From NCBI RefSeq assembly GCF_038502225.1, contig NC_091382.1:10372920-10436919 (forward strand): a stretch of DNA of 64,000 nucleotides. Reading direction: 5' to 3'. The translations under genes were made by a program, and so were the position numbers. The notes beneath the pieces were generated by a model, which saw only the letters and a program-made list of their open reading frames with translations, made no database searches and was not told where the DNA came from. Source of the DNA: Cherax quadricarinatus. Lineage: Eukaryota > Arthropoda > Malacostraca > Decapoda > Parastacidae. Every line of letters begins with the position of its first letter. The first letter of the stretch is position 1. This document shows positions 1-10,093 of this stretch, in pieces.

Positions 1-1700
1 GTACTCTAGTGGCACTTTATGGTACTCTAGTGGCACTTTATGGTACTCTAGTGGCACTTTACGGTACTCTAGTGACACTTTATGGTACTCTAGTGGCACT
101 TTATGGTACTCTAGTGGCACTTTATGGTACTCTAGTGGCACTTTATGGTACTCTAGTGGCACTTTATGGTATAGTGGCACTTTATGGTACTCTAGTGGCA
201 CTTTATGGTACTCTAGTGGCACTTTATGGTACTCTAGTGGCACTTTATGGTACTCTAGTGGCACTTTATAGTATTCTAGTGGCACTTTATGGTACTCTAG
301 TGGCACTTTATGGTACTCTAGTGGCACTTTATGGTACTCTAGTGGCACTTTATAGTACTCTAGTGGCACTTTATGGTACTCTAGTGGCACTTTATGGTAT
401 TTTAGTGGCACTTTATGGTACTCTAGTGGCACTTTACGGTACTCTAGTGGCACTTTATGGTACTCTAGTGGCACTTTATGGTACTCTAGTGGCACTTTAC
501 GGTACTCTAGTGGCACTTTACGGTACTCTAGTGGCACTTTATGGTACTCTAGTGGCACTTTATGGTACTCTAGTGGCACTTTACGGTACTCTAGTGGCAC
601 TTTATGGTACTCTAGTGGCACTTTACGGTACTCTAGTGGCACTTTACGGTACTCTAGTGGCACTTTATGGTACTCTAGTGGCACTTTATGGTACTCTAGT
701 GGCACTTTATGGTACTCTAGTGGCACTTTACGGTACTCTAGTGGCACTTTATGGTACTCTAGTGGCACTTTATGGTACTCTAGTGGCACTTTATGGTACT
801 CTAGTGGCACTTTACGGTACTCTAGTGGCACTTTACGGTACTCTAGTGGCACTTTATGGTACTCTAGTGGTACTTTATGGTACTCTAGTGGCACTTTACG
901 GTACTCTAGTGACACTTTATGGTACTCTAGTGGCACTTTATGGTACTCTAGTGGCACTTTATGGTACTCTAGTGGCACTTTATGGTACTCTAGTGGCACT
1001 TTATGGTACTCTAGTGGCACTTTACGGTACTCTAGTGGCACATTATGGTACTCTAGTGGCACTTTATGGTACTCTAGTGGCACTTTATGGTACTCTAGTG
1101 GCACTTTACGGTACTCTAGTGGCACATTACGGTACTCTAGTGGCACTTTATGGTACTCTAGTGGCACTTTAGGGTACTCTAGTGGCACTTTAGGGTACGC
1201 TAGTGGCACTTTAGGGTACTCTAGTGGCACTTTATGGTACTCTAGTGGCACTTTAGGGTACTCTAGTGGCACTTTATGGTACTCTAATGGCACTTTATGG
1301 TACTCTAGTGGCACTTTATGGTACTCTAGTTGTGCTTTATGGTACTCTAGTGGCACTTTAGGGTACTTTAGTGGCACTTTTTGGTACTGAGGTGGCACTT
1401 TAGGGTACTCTAGTGGCACTTTAGGGTACTCTAGTGGCACATTATGGTACTCTAGTGGCACATTAAGGTACTCTAGCGGCACTTTAGGGTGCTCTAGTGG
1501 CACTTTAGGGTGCTCTAGTGGCACTTTAGGGTACTCTAGTGGCACTTTATGGTACTCTAGGGGCACTTTATGGTACTCTAGTGGCACATTATGGTACTCT
1601 AGGGGCACTTTAGGGTACTCTAGTGGCACATTATGGTACTCTAGCGGCACTTTAGGGTACTCTAGTGGCACTTTAGGGTACTCTAGGGGCACTTTATGGT
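1..1700. repeat. 21-bp minisatellite, about 80 copies
   Basis: Tandem copies of a 21-bp unit (GTACTCTAGTGGCACTTTAT plus G) run from the window edge to about 1700. Because 21 is a multiple of 3, the array reads open as a heptapeptide repeat (ALYGTLV) to about 1172, but this is not evidence for a protein. One unit near 170 is shortened by 3 bp. From about 1170 on, units change to a TTAGGGTACT variant and gain many substitutions, so the right edge is old and the left part homogenised. The array continues off the left end of the window. Confidence 0.97.
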
Positions 1701-1795
1701 AATAGTTATCATTATCGCTAAAGTTATAAAGTCAATAATTTAATTAAGCCTAGATCCCAGTCCTCACATCCACCTCCACTAACACTTCCTGGGAT

Positions 1796-2110
1796 GAATA
1801 ATGATAATACTAAATAATAATAATTTGTATTTCTATATCTACATGATACTTATATAGATCATAGGTGACATACAATATAGAAAGTCCCTGGTTATGCAGA
1901 GTATTTCTGGCAACTCATGTTAATTTTATCCCCCAGGATGCGACCCACATTAGTTGACTAACACCCAGGTACCTACTCACTTCTAGATGAACAGGGACAG
2001 TAGTTGTCTTGAGGAAACACGCTGAAATGTTTCCACCTGTACCGGGAATCGAACTACGGGCACTTAATGCGTGAGCTGAGTGAGCTGCCAACCCAGCTAC
2101 GGGAACACCC
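1796..2110 (-). mobile_element. tRNA-derived SINE, family I, copy 1 (diverged)
   Basis: On the minus strand the tRNA-like head lies at the high-coordinate end, with a B-box-like GGTTCGATTCCC relative (plus strand GGGAATCGAAC near 2045), and the body runs toward an (ATT)n tail (plus strand AATAATAATAAT near 1813). The body aligns by eye with 18534-18882 and 27651-27952, including CCAGGATGCGACCCACA and AACACCCAGGTACC. This is the most diverged of the three copies. SINEs of this type are pol III transcribed and depend on a LINE for mobilisation. Confidence 0.8.
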
Positions 2111-2174
2111 TACTCCGGTTCATACTCCCGTTGGGTCAGTCTGTTCTCCTTCACTCTCTCTCTCTCTCTCTAAA

Positions 2175-2405
2175 ACTCTTATTAATCTCGTTCCTTTCTT
2201 TGCCTCCGGAATAATACTTATCATAACACCAGTTTTCTAGTTTCTAAGAATGAGTTCCTTGAATAATGTTTATACCACACATTGCTCTCCAACACTTCCA
2301 CTGCCTCTAGCCTCCCTGTTACAACGTTTAAAGCCCATACCTCACACCTATATGAGAAGGCTGGTACCACTATACTCTGCTATATTCCTGTGTTTGCCTT
2401 ATATA
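2175..2405 (-). pseudogene. RTE-like LINE fragment (C-terminal region)
   Basis: Read on the minus strand, about 230 bp matches the 3' part of the RTE-like element at 61880-62820. Shared stretches include GGTGTGAGG(C/T)ATGGG, GGAGGCTAGAGGCAGTGGA-like sequence and AGCAATGTGTGG. The reading frame is broken. The identity rests on comparison within the window plus the general look of the C-terminal region of RTE-type ORF2; the fragment is too short for firm classification. A (TC)n run at about 2153-2172 lies at its edge. Confidence 0.55.
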
Positions 2406-3247
2406 AACTCCACCTAATAAAATGTGTATGAACTGTAATATATAAAACAAATTTAATGAATATAGTTTGATATATTAATCTAATACAGTAGAACTTCTGT
2501 ATTCGGATGCATCTTTTTAAAAAACCTAGTGTTCGGAAAAAAATTCGAGACAAATGTTCCGATATTTGCAAATGTGACTATATTCTGAACGACGCATGAT
2601 TTTTGAGCTGTGATTCATTTGTTATTTTCTGTATAACTTTGTGTCATTTTTATTTTATTATTGAAAATAAGCGAGTATGGCCCCGAATAATAATAGAGAA
2701 GAAAAAATCTAAAAGGAAAGCTTTAAGAACCGCCACTGAACTAAAAACAGAAAACTGGAATACGTCTTGTTGACGTAGACGAGGAATACGACACGTCAAC
2801 GTCTACAGTACTTTCTATTATAAAATATAAAGGCGCAATGAAAGTGATAAAATAGCAACTGGAATTAAAATTCTTGTATTTCTGGCTTGTACAAGTTATT
2901 TTACAAGTTTAATTAACTAATATTATGACTTAAAAATAGTTTGTGAAGAGTAACTGTCAGGGTCTGGAACGAATTAATCCAATTTAAATTTTTCCTATCG
3001 AAAAAAATTATTCAATATTGAGAGAACTCAATATTTACAACTCTCAGGAACCAATTAATTCAGAATACGGAAACTCTACTTTAACACTAATAATTTTATG
3101 CTTAAAATTCTCATGGACACCAAAATAATTTTTGCGAAAATTATCAACGATTTTGGTGTATACACTAAAAAATAAAATGACAGCCATGTTCTAAGTTTTA
3201 AATTATGTGAGGCAGGAGAACACCTTCTCTTACTCTCGTTCACTGTC
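2406..3247. other. AT-rich spacer, no gene seen
   Basis: About 840 bp of AT-rich sequence with only short open frames (60-odd codons) and no recognisable domain, tandem repeat or RNA gene. Confidence 0.6.
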
Positions 3248-3440
3248 ATCAAGACTGATGAGCTGAACACAGACTCCAGGATGACGGACTGATTACCTCA
3301 ACTCATTCTCATCTTCCACCATTTATCTCTGTACTGAACTGAGGAAGCCACTGGCTGGAGAAACGTTTCTACAGTAAAGATACCCAAGTGTTGTAGTACT
3401 TTCTACAACACTTGTCGGTTTTCTGAACCATGTATTTACT
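3248..3440 (+). mobile_element. Hammerhead-bearing Penelope-like short element, single arm
   Basis: This segment aligns with the right arm and tail of the foldback element at 47625-48183. Shared features are ...CTGAACACA..., GGACTGATTACCT, the GAAACGTTTC core, TAAAGATACCCAAGTGTTG and the terminal ACTTGTCGGTTTTC..ACCAT tail. No left arm is visible, so it appears 5'-truncated or a solo repeat. It carries the ribozyme-like motif listed separately at 3329-3374. Confidence 0.6.
3329..3374 (+). ncRNA. Hammerhead-ribozyme-like motif 1
   Basis: Order seen: CTGTA (stem I, 5' side), CUGAGGA (fits CUGANGA), short stem II (GCC/GGC), GAAAC, GTTTC, then TACAG, which is the exact complement of CTGTA. An extra AC-containing insertion before the CUGA box and a TGGA before GAAA suggest decay. 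Stem III is essentially only the self-complementary ACGT, as in minimal hammerheads thought to act as dimers. Confidence 0.5.
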
Positions 3441-4104
3441 AAATAACCTGTCTGTTTCTGTTTCACTGACGCCGCAGATTTTAATTCCTCATACAGCGGT
3501 ACCTGAGTTATGACACATGCATGATTATACAGATTCACAAAAGAAGCAAATGTCCACACTTGTAGCAGGAACATGTGTGTAGATTGTGTGTACCTGTGTG
3601 TCAGTGTACCTGTGTCAGTGCTGGAAAGTGTGCTATGCTATTTACAAAATCCAGAAAAAAAATGTATCCCACACACGCTCATTATCAAGTAAAAATGGAA
3701 AATAGTTTGGCCACATATTTTTTCTCCTCCATCTCCTTTCTCCCATCCTCTCACCCATTTCCCACCTTACCAGGACTCTGGTCAAGGTTACGTTACGCTA
3801 TACACAAGCCATTTCGTCACCCCACACAATCCTATAGCGGTTATGCTTTAGGATTGTGTGGGGTGATTGTGTGGGTTATGATCATTTTTATAGCAGGGTT
3901 GGATTTTATTCTGACAGCTAACACTGTTATGGCCTCAGTCACTTATGTCAGATCATATGATTCCTTTCATTTCAATTTACCAGAATTCAGACGTTTTTTC
4001 CTCACGACCCAGTAAAGTAAAGAGCGAATATTCGCTACATTATTACTGTTTTTAATTTAAAAAGTAATTGACTTGGACACTAGTATAAAATGTACGTTAA
4101 TTTA
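3441..4104. other. Spacer with a short perfect inverted repeat, no gene seen
   Basis: No convincing gene. The 146-codon frame at 3575-4015 is low in information and shows no domain. A perfect 17-bp inverted repeat (arms 3818-3834 and 3849-3865, starting CACCCCACACAATCC, 14-nt loop) lies inside it. Confidence 0.6.
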
Positions 4105-4950
4105 TAAGAACATAAGAATGGAGGAACACTGCAGAAGGCCTACTGGCCCATACAAGGCAGGTCCTTATCAAAACGACCTCTACCCAAAGCTACCCAAGAA
4201 TTAACTCCCGTACCCAATGACACTAATCAAACCCAGCCCCTCCCATTCATATATTTGTCCAATCTCTTCTTAAAGCTACCCAAGGTCCTAGCCTCTATCA
4301 CCCCACTGGGACGACTGTTCCACGCATCCACAACTCTGTTAGAAAACCAGTACTTACCTATATCCTTTCTAAATCTAAATTTATCCAACTTAAATCCATT
4401 ATTCCTGGTTCTTACCTGGTTCGACACCCTCAGTACTTTATTAATATCTCCCTTGTTTATGCCCGTCATCCACTTATACACTTCAATGATATCTCCCCTC
4501 ATTCTACGCCTCTCCAGAGAGTGGAGATTTAAGGCTTTAAGTCTATCTTCATACGGGAGGTTCCTTACACGGTAAATCATTTTAGTCATTCTTCTCTGTA
4601 TGTTCTCTAATGAGTCTATGTCCATCCTGTAGTAAGGGGACCAAAACTGAGCAGCATAATCTAAATGACGCCTCACTAGTGATGTATAGAGCTGTAAAAT
4701 AACTTTTGGACTTCTGTTACTTATACTTCTTGATATAAATCCAAGTAATCTGTTGGCCTTGTTGCGCACACTAAGGCACTGCTGTCTTGGCTTTAGATTT
4801 CTGCTTACCATGACTCCCAAGTCTTTTTCACATTCTGTATGATCAAGCTCTACTTCACCTAGATTATAGCTTCGAGGGTTATTTTCATTACCAAGGACCA
4901 GTACCTCACACTTATCCACATCCAACACTCCGTCTAATACCTTCATTCAT
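4105..4950 (-). mobile_element. 5'-truncated LINE, family 4, 3' end
   Basis: A minus-strand LINE fragment holding only the region after the reverse-transcriptase catalytic core plus the 3' UTR. The 3' end on the minus strand reads GGGCCAGTAGGCCTTCTGCAG ... TTCTTATGTTCTTATAAATT, a terminus I associate with abundant decapod LINEs. The 5' break lies near 4950, where the coding similarity stops. Confidence 0.8.
4227..4946 (-). pseudogene. LINE reverse transcriptase C-terminal fragment (family 4)
   Basis: A 239-codon open frame. Visible landmarks typical of the region after the YADD/FADD motif in CR1/Jockey-type ORF2 proteins are ECEKDLGVMVS (the usual DLGV strand), RLLGFISRS, LYTSLVRRHLDYAAQFWSPY (the LV.P.LEYA motif), LENIQRRMTKMI, LEDRL-like YEDRLKALNL..LERRR, and a C-terminal RYWFSNRVVDAWNSLP-like block (here GKYWFSNRVVDAWNSRPS). 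The catalytic palm and endonuclease are missing, so it cannot be active. The frame is uninterrupted, which suggests a recent insertion. The first ATG is internal to the truncated protein and not a real start. Confidence 0.8.
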
Positions 4951-5270
4951 TAGAGATTCGCCGGTACTTCCGGCCCGGGCTAATACCTGTCCAACACTAG
5001 CTTTACTTCGTTACTTAAGCCTACTGCATTAAATAGATTTATTATAATAATGAAATATGCAATAAATAAAACTGAAAGGGTATATACACTGATACGTATT
5101 TCTCTCAGTGTATGTATACGGACATTTTCACGTAATCCTTATTTTCGGGAATAAAGTCTGGTGGTGCAGCCTTAATGAACTTAATGTAGTCGATAGGCTT
5201 TGAACCCCATTTACGAATCAACCATAAAAGTGTTGACAAAAGTATATACACAGAGAAGCACATCTCAGTG
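4951..5270. other. Spacer, no gene seen
   Basis: AT-rich sequence between the family 4 fragment and the CA microsatellite; no domain or structured RNA recognised. Confidence 0.5.
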
Positions 5271-5752
<482 letters not shown>

Positions 5753-5914
5753 ATAAATGGTTCAGAGAACCGACAAGTTGATAAATTAGATACATGTACA
5801 ACACTTGGGTATCTTTATTGTGGAAACGTTTCACCCAGCAGTGACTTCTCTGTACTGATGAAGCCACTGTGTGGCGAAACGTTTATACAATAAAGATGTT
5901 ACACATGTATCTAA
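5753..5914 (-). mobile_element. Short foldback Penelope-like element with hammerhead core
   Basis: Two arms face each other. The left arm holds ATACATGTACAACACTTGGG and TATCTTTATTGTGG next to GAAACGTTTC; the right arm holds GATGAAGCCACTGTG, GCGAAACGTTT and AATAAAGATGTTACACATGTAT. The tail shared with other copies (ACTTGTCGG..CTGAACCAT on the minus strand) is at the left, about 5756-5780, so the element is oriented minus. Its right edge abuts a family II SINE. Confidence 0.6.
5850..5890 (+). ncRNA. Hammerhead-ribozyme-like motif 2
   Basis: Complete core: TGTA (stem I), CUGAUGA (5855-5861), A, GCCAC-UGU-GUGGC (stem II, 5863-5875), GAAAC, GTTTA, then TACA, which pairs exactly with TGTA. This is one of the best matches to the canonical core in the window. 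Confidence 0.6.
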
Positions 5915-6179
5915 ACCATACCCCCGGCCGGGACTGAACCCGCGGTCATAGAGTCTCAAAACTCCAGCCCGTCACGTTAGCCACTAGACCAGTTAGCCAC
6001 AATAAGATTCATCCAACTAGGTATATTTCTACACCATAGGAAGGTTAGCACAGGCACCTCTGTGACCACAAATGCAAGTTTTTACAGACGAATCTCCAGC
6101 TAGCGTGGCCGTGACGAACTCTAGCTCAAGTCCCTTCACTGCCGTCAACATGACTCAAGAAATCGTAATGACACGATTG
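5913..6179 (-). mobile_element. tRNA-derived SINE, family II, copy 1
   Basis: On the minus strand the head has an A-box-like TGGTCTAGTGG and a B-box-like GGTTCAGTCCC relative (plus strand GGGACTGAACCC at about 5930), followed by a body shared with 38042-38302 (ATAAGATTCATCCAACTAGG, CACCATAGGAAGGTTAGC, AAATGCAAGTTTTTACAGAC). The far end is GAAATCGTAATGACACGATTG. It is a different family from the (ATT)n-tailed SINEs. Confidence 0.75.
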
Positions 6180-6210
6180 CAATCGTGTCATTACGATTTC
6201 TTGAGTCATG
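6149..6210. repeat. Perfect 62-bp palindrome, zero spacer
   Basis: Two 31-bp arms (6149-6179 and 6180-6210, starting CATGACTCAAGAAATCG) are exact reverse complements with no spacer. The left arm is the terminus of the family II SINE, so this is a head-to-head junction of two SINE ends. Confidence 0.95.
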
Positions 6211-6430
6211 TATCTAATTTATCAATTCATCTTTTGGTTCATTCTTTCATCTCTCGGTGGATTTCAGTCATCTTTAGATGACTAACCTACATAAAGATAG
6301 CTTCTTGTCAGCGTTATTTAGCTTTTCGTCTTCCCGTAGCTGCTGGTCATCTTAACTTAATTTTAAACTGGTAAACTTTTAAGTTCTTTAAATAGATTTG
6401 CGTCATTCTTGGATTTCCTGTAGACTTATT
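6211..6430. other. Spacer, no gene seen
   Basis: A short unique stretch before the 42-bp minisatellite. Confidence 0.5.
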
Positions 6431-7609
6431 TGGGTAGCATCCAGTCGTCTCTGGGTAACATTTAGTTGTCACTGAGTGGCATCCAGTCGTCTCTGGGTAT
6501 CATTTAGTTGTCACTGAGTGGCATCCAGTCGTTTCTGGGTAACATTTAGTTGTCACTGAGTGGCATCCAGTCGTCTCTGGGTATCATTTAGTTGTCACTG
6601 AGTGGCATCCAGTCGTCTCTGGGTAACATTTAGTTGTCACTGAGTGGCATCCAGTCGTCTCTGGGTATCATTTAGTTGTCACTTAGTGGCATCCAGTCGT
6701 CTCTGGGTAACATTTAGTTGTCACTGAGTGGCATCCAGTCGTCTCTGGGTATCATTTAGTTGCCACTGAGTGGCATCCAGTCGTCTCTGGGTAACATTTA
6801 GTTGCCACTGAGTGGCATCCAGTCGTCTCTGGGTATCATTTAGTTGCCACTGAGTGGCATCCAGTCGTCTCTGGGTATCATTTAGTTGTCACTGAGTGGC
6901 ATCCAGTCGTCTCTGGGTATCATTTAGTTGCCACTGAGTGACATCCAATCGTCTCTGGGTATCATTTAGTTGCCACTGAGTGGCATCCAGTCGTCTCTGG
7001 GTATCATTTAGTTGTCACTGAGTGGCATCCAGTCGTCTCTGGGTATCATTTAGTTGCCACTGAGTGACATCCAATCGTCTCTGGGTATCATTTAGTTGCC
7101 ACTGAGTGGCATCCAGTCGTCTCTGGGTATCATTTAGTTGTCACTGAGTGGCATCCAGTCGTCTCTGGGTATCATTTAGTTGCCACTGAGTGGCATCCAG
7201 TCGTCTCTGGGTATCATTTAGTTGTCACTGAGTGGCATCCAGTCGTCTCTGGGTAACATTTAGTTGTCACTGAGTGGCATCCAGTCGTCTCTGGGTAACA
7301 TTTAGTTGTCACTGAGTGGCATCCAGTCGTCTCTGGGTAACATTTAGTTGTCACTGAGTGGCATCCAGTCGTCTCTGGGTAACATTTAGTTGCCACTGAG
7401 TGGCATCCAGTCGTCTCTGGGTAACATTTAGTTGTCACTGAGTGGCATCCAGTCGTCTCTGGGTAACATTTAGTTGTCACTGAGTGGCATCCAGTCGTCT
7501 CTGGGTAACATTTAGTTGTCACTGAGTGGCATCCAGTCGTCTCTGGGTAACATTTAGTTGTCACTGAGTGGCATCCAGTCGTCTCTGGGTATCATTTAGT
7601 TGCCACTGA
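6431..7609. repeat. 42-bp minisatellite with higher-order structure, about 28 copies
   Basis: The unit is GGCATCCAGTCGTCTCTGGG followed by TA(A/T)CATTTAGTTG(T/C)CACTGAGT. The period is 42 bp, so the minus strand reads open as a 14-residue repeat over the last third; this is not a gene. Variant order is not random: alternating AACA/ATCA units on the left, a repeated three-unit block in the middle (126 bp), and uniform AACA units on the right. Confidence 0.95.
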
Positions 7610-7928
7610 TTAAGTAAGTAAGTAAGTTTATTCAGGTATACACAAATACAGTTACATAGAATTATCATACATAGCAGCATATGTGTAGAGAACCTAGGAT
7701 AACCCAAAAAAGTCAGACAGAGTGACTTATTTCCATTGGGGTCCTTTTACCTTATTATTATAATATAAAGGTTATAATATTTTCTTATTATTCTACAATG
7801 AAGATAACATCTTATTATCATACTAAAAAGACTATCATACTAAAAAGACTATCTACTACACGAGGGTCATTAAGACTATCTACAATACGAGGGTCATTAC
7901 TAGGAATAAGGTAAAATTTACACGTATG

Positions 7929-10016
7929 TTAGCTAAAAAATAGAAAATCATTCCCCTCCCTTTCTGTAGCTACATTCATCAGACACCTTTTGGCACTCTT
8001 CTTGAACTGGTTCATGCTATGACTGGCTTTGACATGTGCGGGTAGTCTGTTCCATTCCTTTATTGCTGTACAATAAAAGGTGTTTGAAGCCTGGCCACTG
8101 ACTGTGGGTACTACAAAGTTGTGCTCTCTCCCCCTAGTACTATGATTGCTTTGGTTCCCAACCTTGACAAAATTGACAGCAAGATATTCTGGACACTGTT
8201 TGTGAGCAATTTTATAAACATGATTTAGCTTCAGTTGTTTTACTCTGTCTTCAACATTCAGCATATCCAACTGCTGTAATTCATCCTGGCCTACATGTTC
8301 TCTTGGTCCCAGCCCCAGGATGAATCTTACGATTTTGTTCTGGGTGATTTGCAGTCTATCTTTCAGTTTTTTTGTCAAGGCAGAGTACCAAGAAGAGCAA
8401 GCGTAATCCATATGGCATTGTATAAGGGCTAGACATAGGGTCCTGCGAGCCTCAGTAGGTAGACACTGTGCTTGTCTATACAGGAACTTCAGTCTGGCAT
8501 TCGCTTTCTTTACTACACTGTTCCCTATCAATTCTCCTGACATGCATGGGTCAAAGGGGATTCCCAAATATTTTACTGATGAAACCAAAGTGATGGGCTC
8601 CCCATTACACTGAACATTAAAATTATTTACCCTTCTCAGTTTATGTTTCGTGCCAAAGAGAATGGCTTCAGTTTTCCCTAGGTGTAATGATAGTTTGTTG
8701 TCTACTAACCATTTGCTGCAGGACTCCAGTTCCAGTGTTAAAACATTAGCAATATCTTGTGGGTCTTTACCTGACACTAACAGAGCACTGTCATCTGCAT
8801 ACAGTAGGAGTTTGCACTTGACACTGATAGGCATATCATTGACATAACATAAGAATAATAAGGGACCCAGAATACTACCTTGGGGAACTCCACATGTTAT
8901 CGGCAGGGGTTCTGATTCTGTTTTGTTGATTTTGACTATTTGTCTCCTGTTGCTAAGGTAGGACTTAAACCAGTCTACAGAACCTATACCGATAGCTTGA
9001 AGTTTCTTACATAATATATTGTGGTTGACAGTATCGAAGGCCTTTTGCAGGTCTAAGGTTACCATACCTATGAGGTTCCCCTTTGACATTTCAGTTCTCA
9101 GGTAATCCATCAGATTAATAAGGGAGGTGTCGGTTGAGTAGGATCTTCTAAAGCCCGATTGATAGCTATGGAGAATGTTGTTGTCATTAAGGTACTTAAC
9201 TACTTGAGAATACACCGCCCTCTCTAGAATTTTAGATATTATACTGAGTATACTAACAGGCCTATAGTTGCTTACATCAGACCTACTATTTTTCTTGAAG
9301 ATAGGAGTAACTCTGGCCTCCTTGAACCCCTCCGGTACGGTATTAGTGGTGATTGATAGATTTATTATGTGAGCAATAGGGATTGACAGTTCAGAAGCAC
9401 CATCTTTTAGGAACTTAGACGGGATGTTATCAGGGCCTGTGCTCTTAGTTGGGTTTAACCTGCTTAGTTCTTTTTGAATAAAGTCATGAGATACACTTAC
9501 TAGTTGACAACTGTTTGGGGTTACCCCTTTATTGGTATAGTATGTTTGAAACTTATCAGAGTCTGTGTTAAAGGTATTTGATGCAGCTGGTAGTTTACTT
9601 ACTAGTGTTGATGCAACAGATGTGTAGTATGAATTAAAGCAATTTGCCACCTTAGATGTTTCGTGGCATACCTCATTATCGATAGTGAGTACTATGTTAG
9701 ACCTATCTACTGGCTTATGGCTATACCCCAACTGTTTTAGTTGTTGCCAGAGCTTTCTGGGGTTATGCTTATACTCTTCAATTTTTGAGCAATAGTGCTT
9801 TGCCTTTGCTCCTTTTATAAGTCTCTGTACTCTGTTCCTCACCCTTTGGAATTCATTTAGTGCTGCAATATCCTGTCTGTTTGCTTTAAATCTTTTTAGC
9901 AGCTGGTCTCTGAATTTCATATTATCTAATATCTCAGTAGTCATCCAGGGTTCAGTTCTTCGTTTAATCCTAACCTCTTTAACTGGTGCAATATTATCAA
10001 GGATGGTAGTGAACAT
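7929..10016 (-). CDS. Reverse transcriptase part of LINE family 3 ORF2
   Basis: A 695-codon open frame from an ATG at 10014-10016 that is probably an internal methionine of a longer protein. Reverse-transcriptase blocks are clear: STGPDNIPSKFLK, NYRPVSILSIISKILERAVY, the first catalytic aspartate in LDLQKAFDTVNH (about residues 322-328), GVPQGSILGPLLF, and YADD at about 406-409. A typical LINE thumb/C-terminal region follows (DYACSSWYSALTKKL, KEWNRLP). No nuclease or RNase H domain follows. It would copy the element's own RNA at a nicked target. The frame is intact but separated from the endonuclease by a frameshift, so the present locus probably cannot make the full fusion protein. Confidence 0.9.
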   Translation of the reverse strand: MFTTILDNIAPVKEVRIKRRTEPWMTTEILDNMKFRDQLLKRFKANRQDIAALNEFQRVRNRVQRLIKGAKAKHYCSKIEEYKHNPRKLWQQLKQLGYSHKPVDRSNIVLTIDNEVCHETSKVANCFNSYYTSVASTLVSKLPAASNTFNTDSDKFQTYYTNKGVTPNSCQLVSVSHDFIQKELSRLNPTKSTGPDNIPSKFLKDGASELSIPIAHIINLSITTNTVPEGFKEARVTPIFKKNSRSDVSNYRPVSILSIISKILERAVYSQVVKYLNDNNILHSYQSGFRRSYSTDTSLINLMDYLRTEMSKGNLIGMVTLDLQKAFDTVNHNILCKKLQAIGIGSVDWFKSYLSNRRQIVKINKTESEPLPITCGVPQGSILGPLLFLCYVNDMPISVKCKLLLYADDSALLVSGKDPQDIANVLTLELESCSKWLVDNKLSLHLGKTEAILFGTKHKLRRVNNFNVQCNGEPITLVSSVKYLGIPFDPCMSGELIGNSVVKKANARLKFLYRQAQCLPTEARRTLCLALIQCHMDYACSSWYSALTKKLKDRLQITQNKIVRFILGLGPREHVGQDELQQLDMLNVEDRVKQLKLNHVYKIAHKQCPEYLAVNFVKVGNQSNHSTRGREHNFVVPTVSGQASNTFYCTAIKEWNRLPAHVKASHSMNQFKKSAKRCLMNVATEREGNDFLFFS

Positions 10017-10093
10017 TGTTTTGAATTTTTCCCAGGCATCGTTTACGTCCGTGCAACTTGTTATCTCTGTCCAGTCACAATTGTGTAGCCTAT

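Noticed and set aside
9..1172. 387-codon heptapeptide-repeat ORF
   Set aside because: A 21-bp tandem repeat with a period divisible by 3; no unique ends, and frame breaks accumulate with repeat decay.
1796..2110. tRNA gene at the B-box-like sequence (also 18.8, 27.9, 38.1 and 42.9 kb)
   Set aside because: The A/B-box-like words sit in SINE bodies with tails and multiple related copies; no complete cloverleaf with a matching acceptor stem was found.
3575..4015. 146-codon ORF as a host gene
   Set aside because: No domain; it begins in GT-rich sequence and contains a 17-bp inverted repeat; no splice-linked neighbours.
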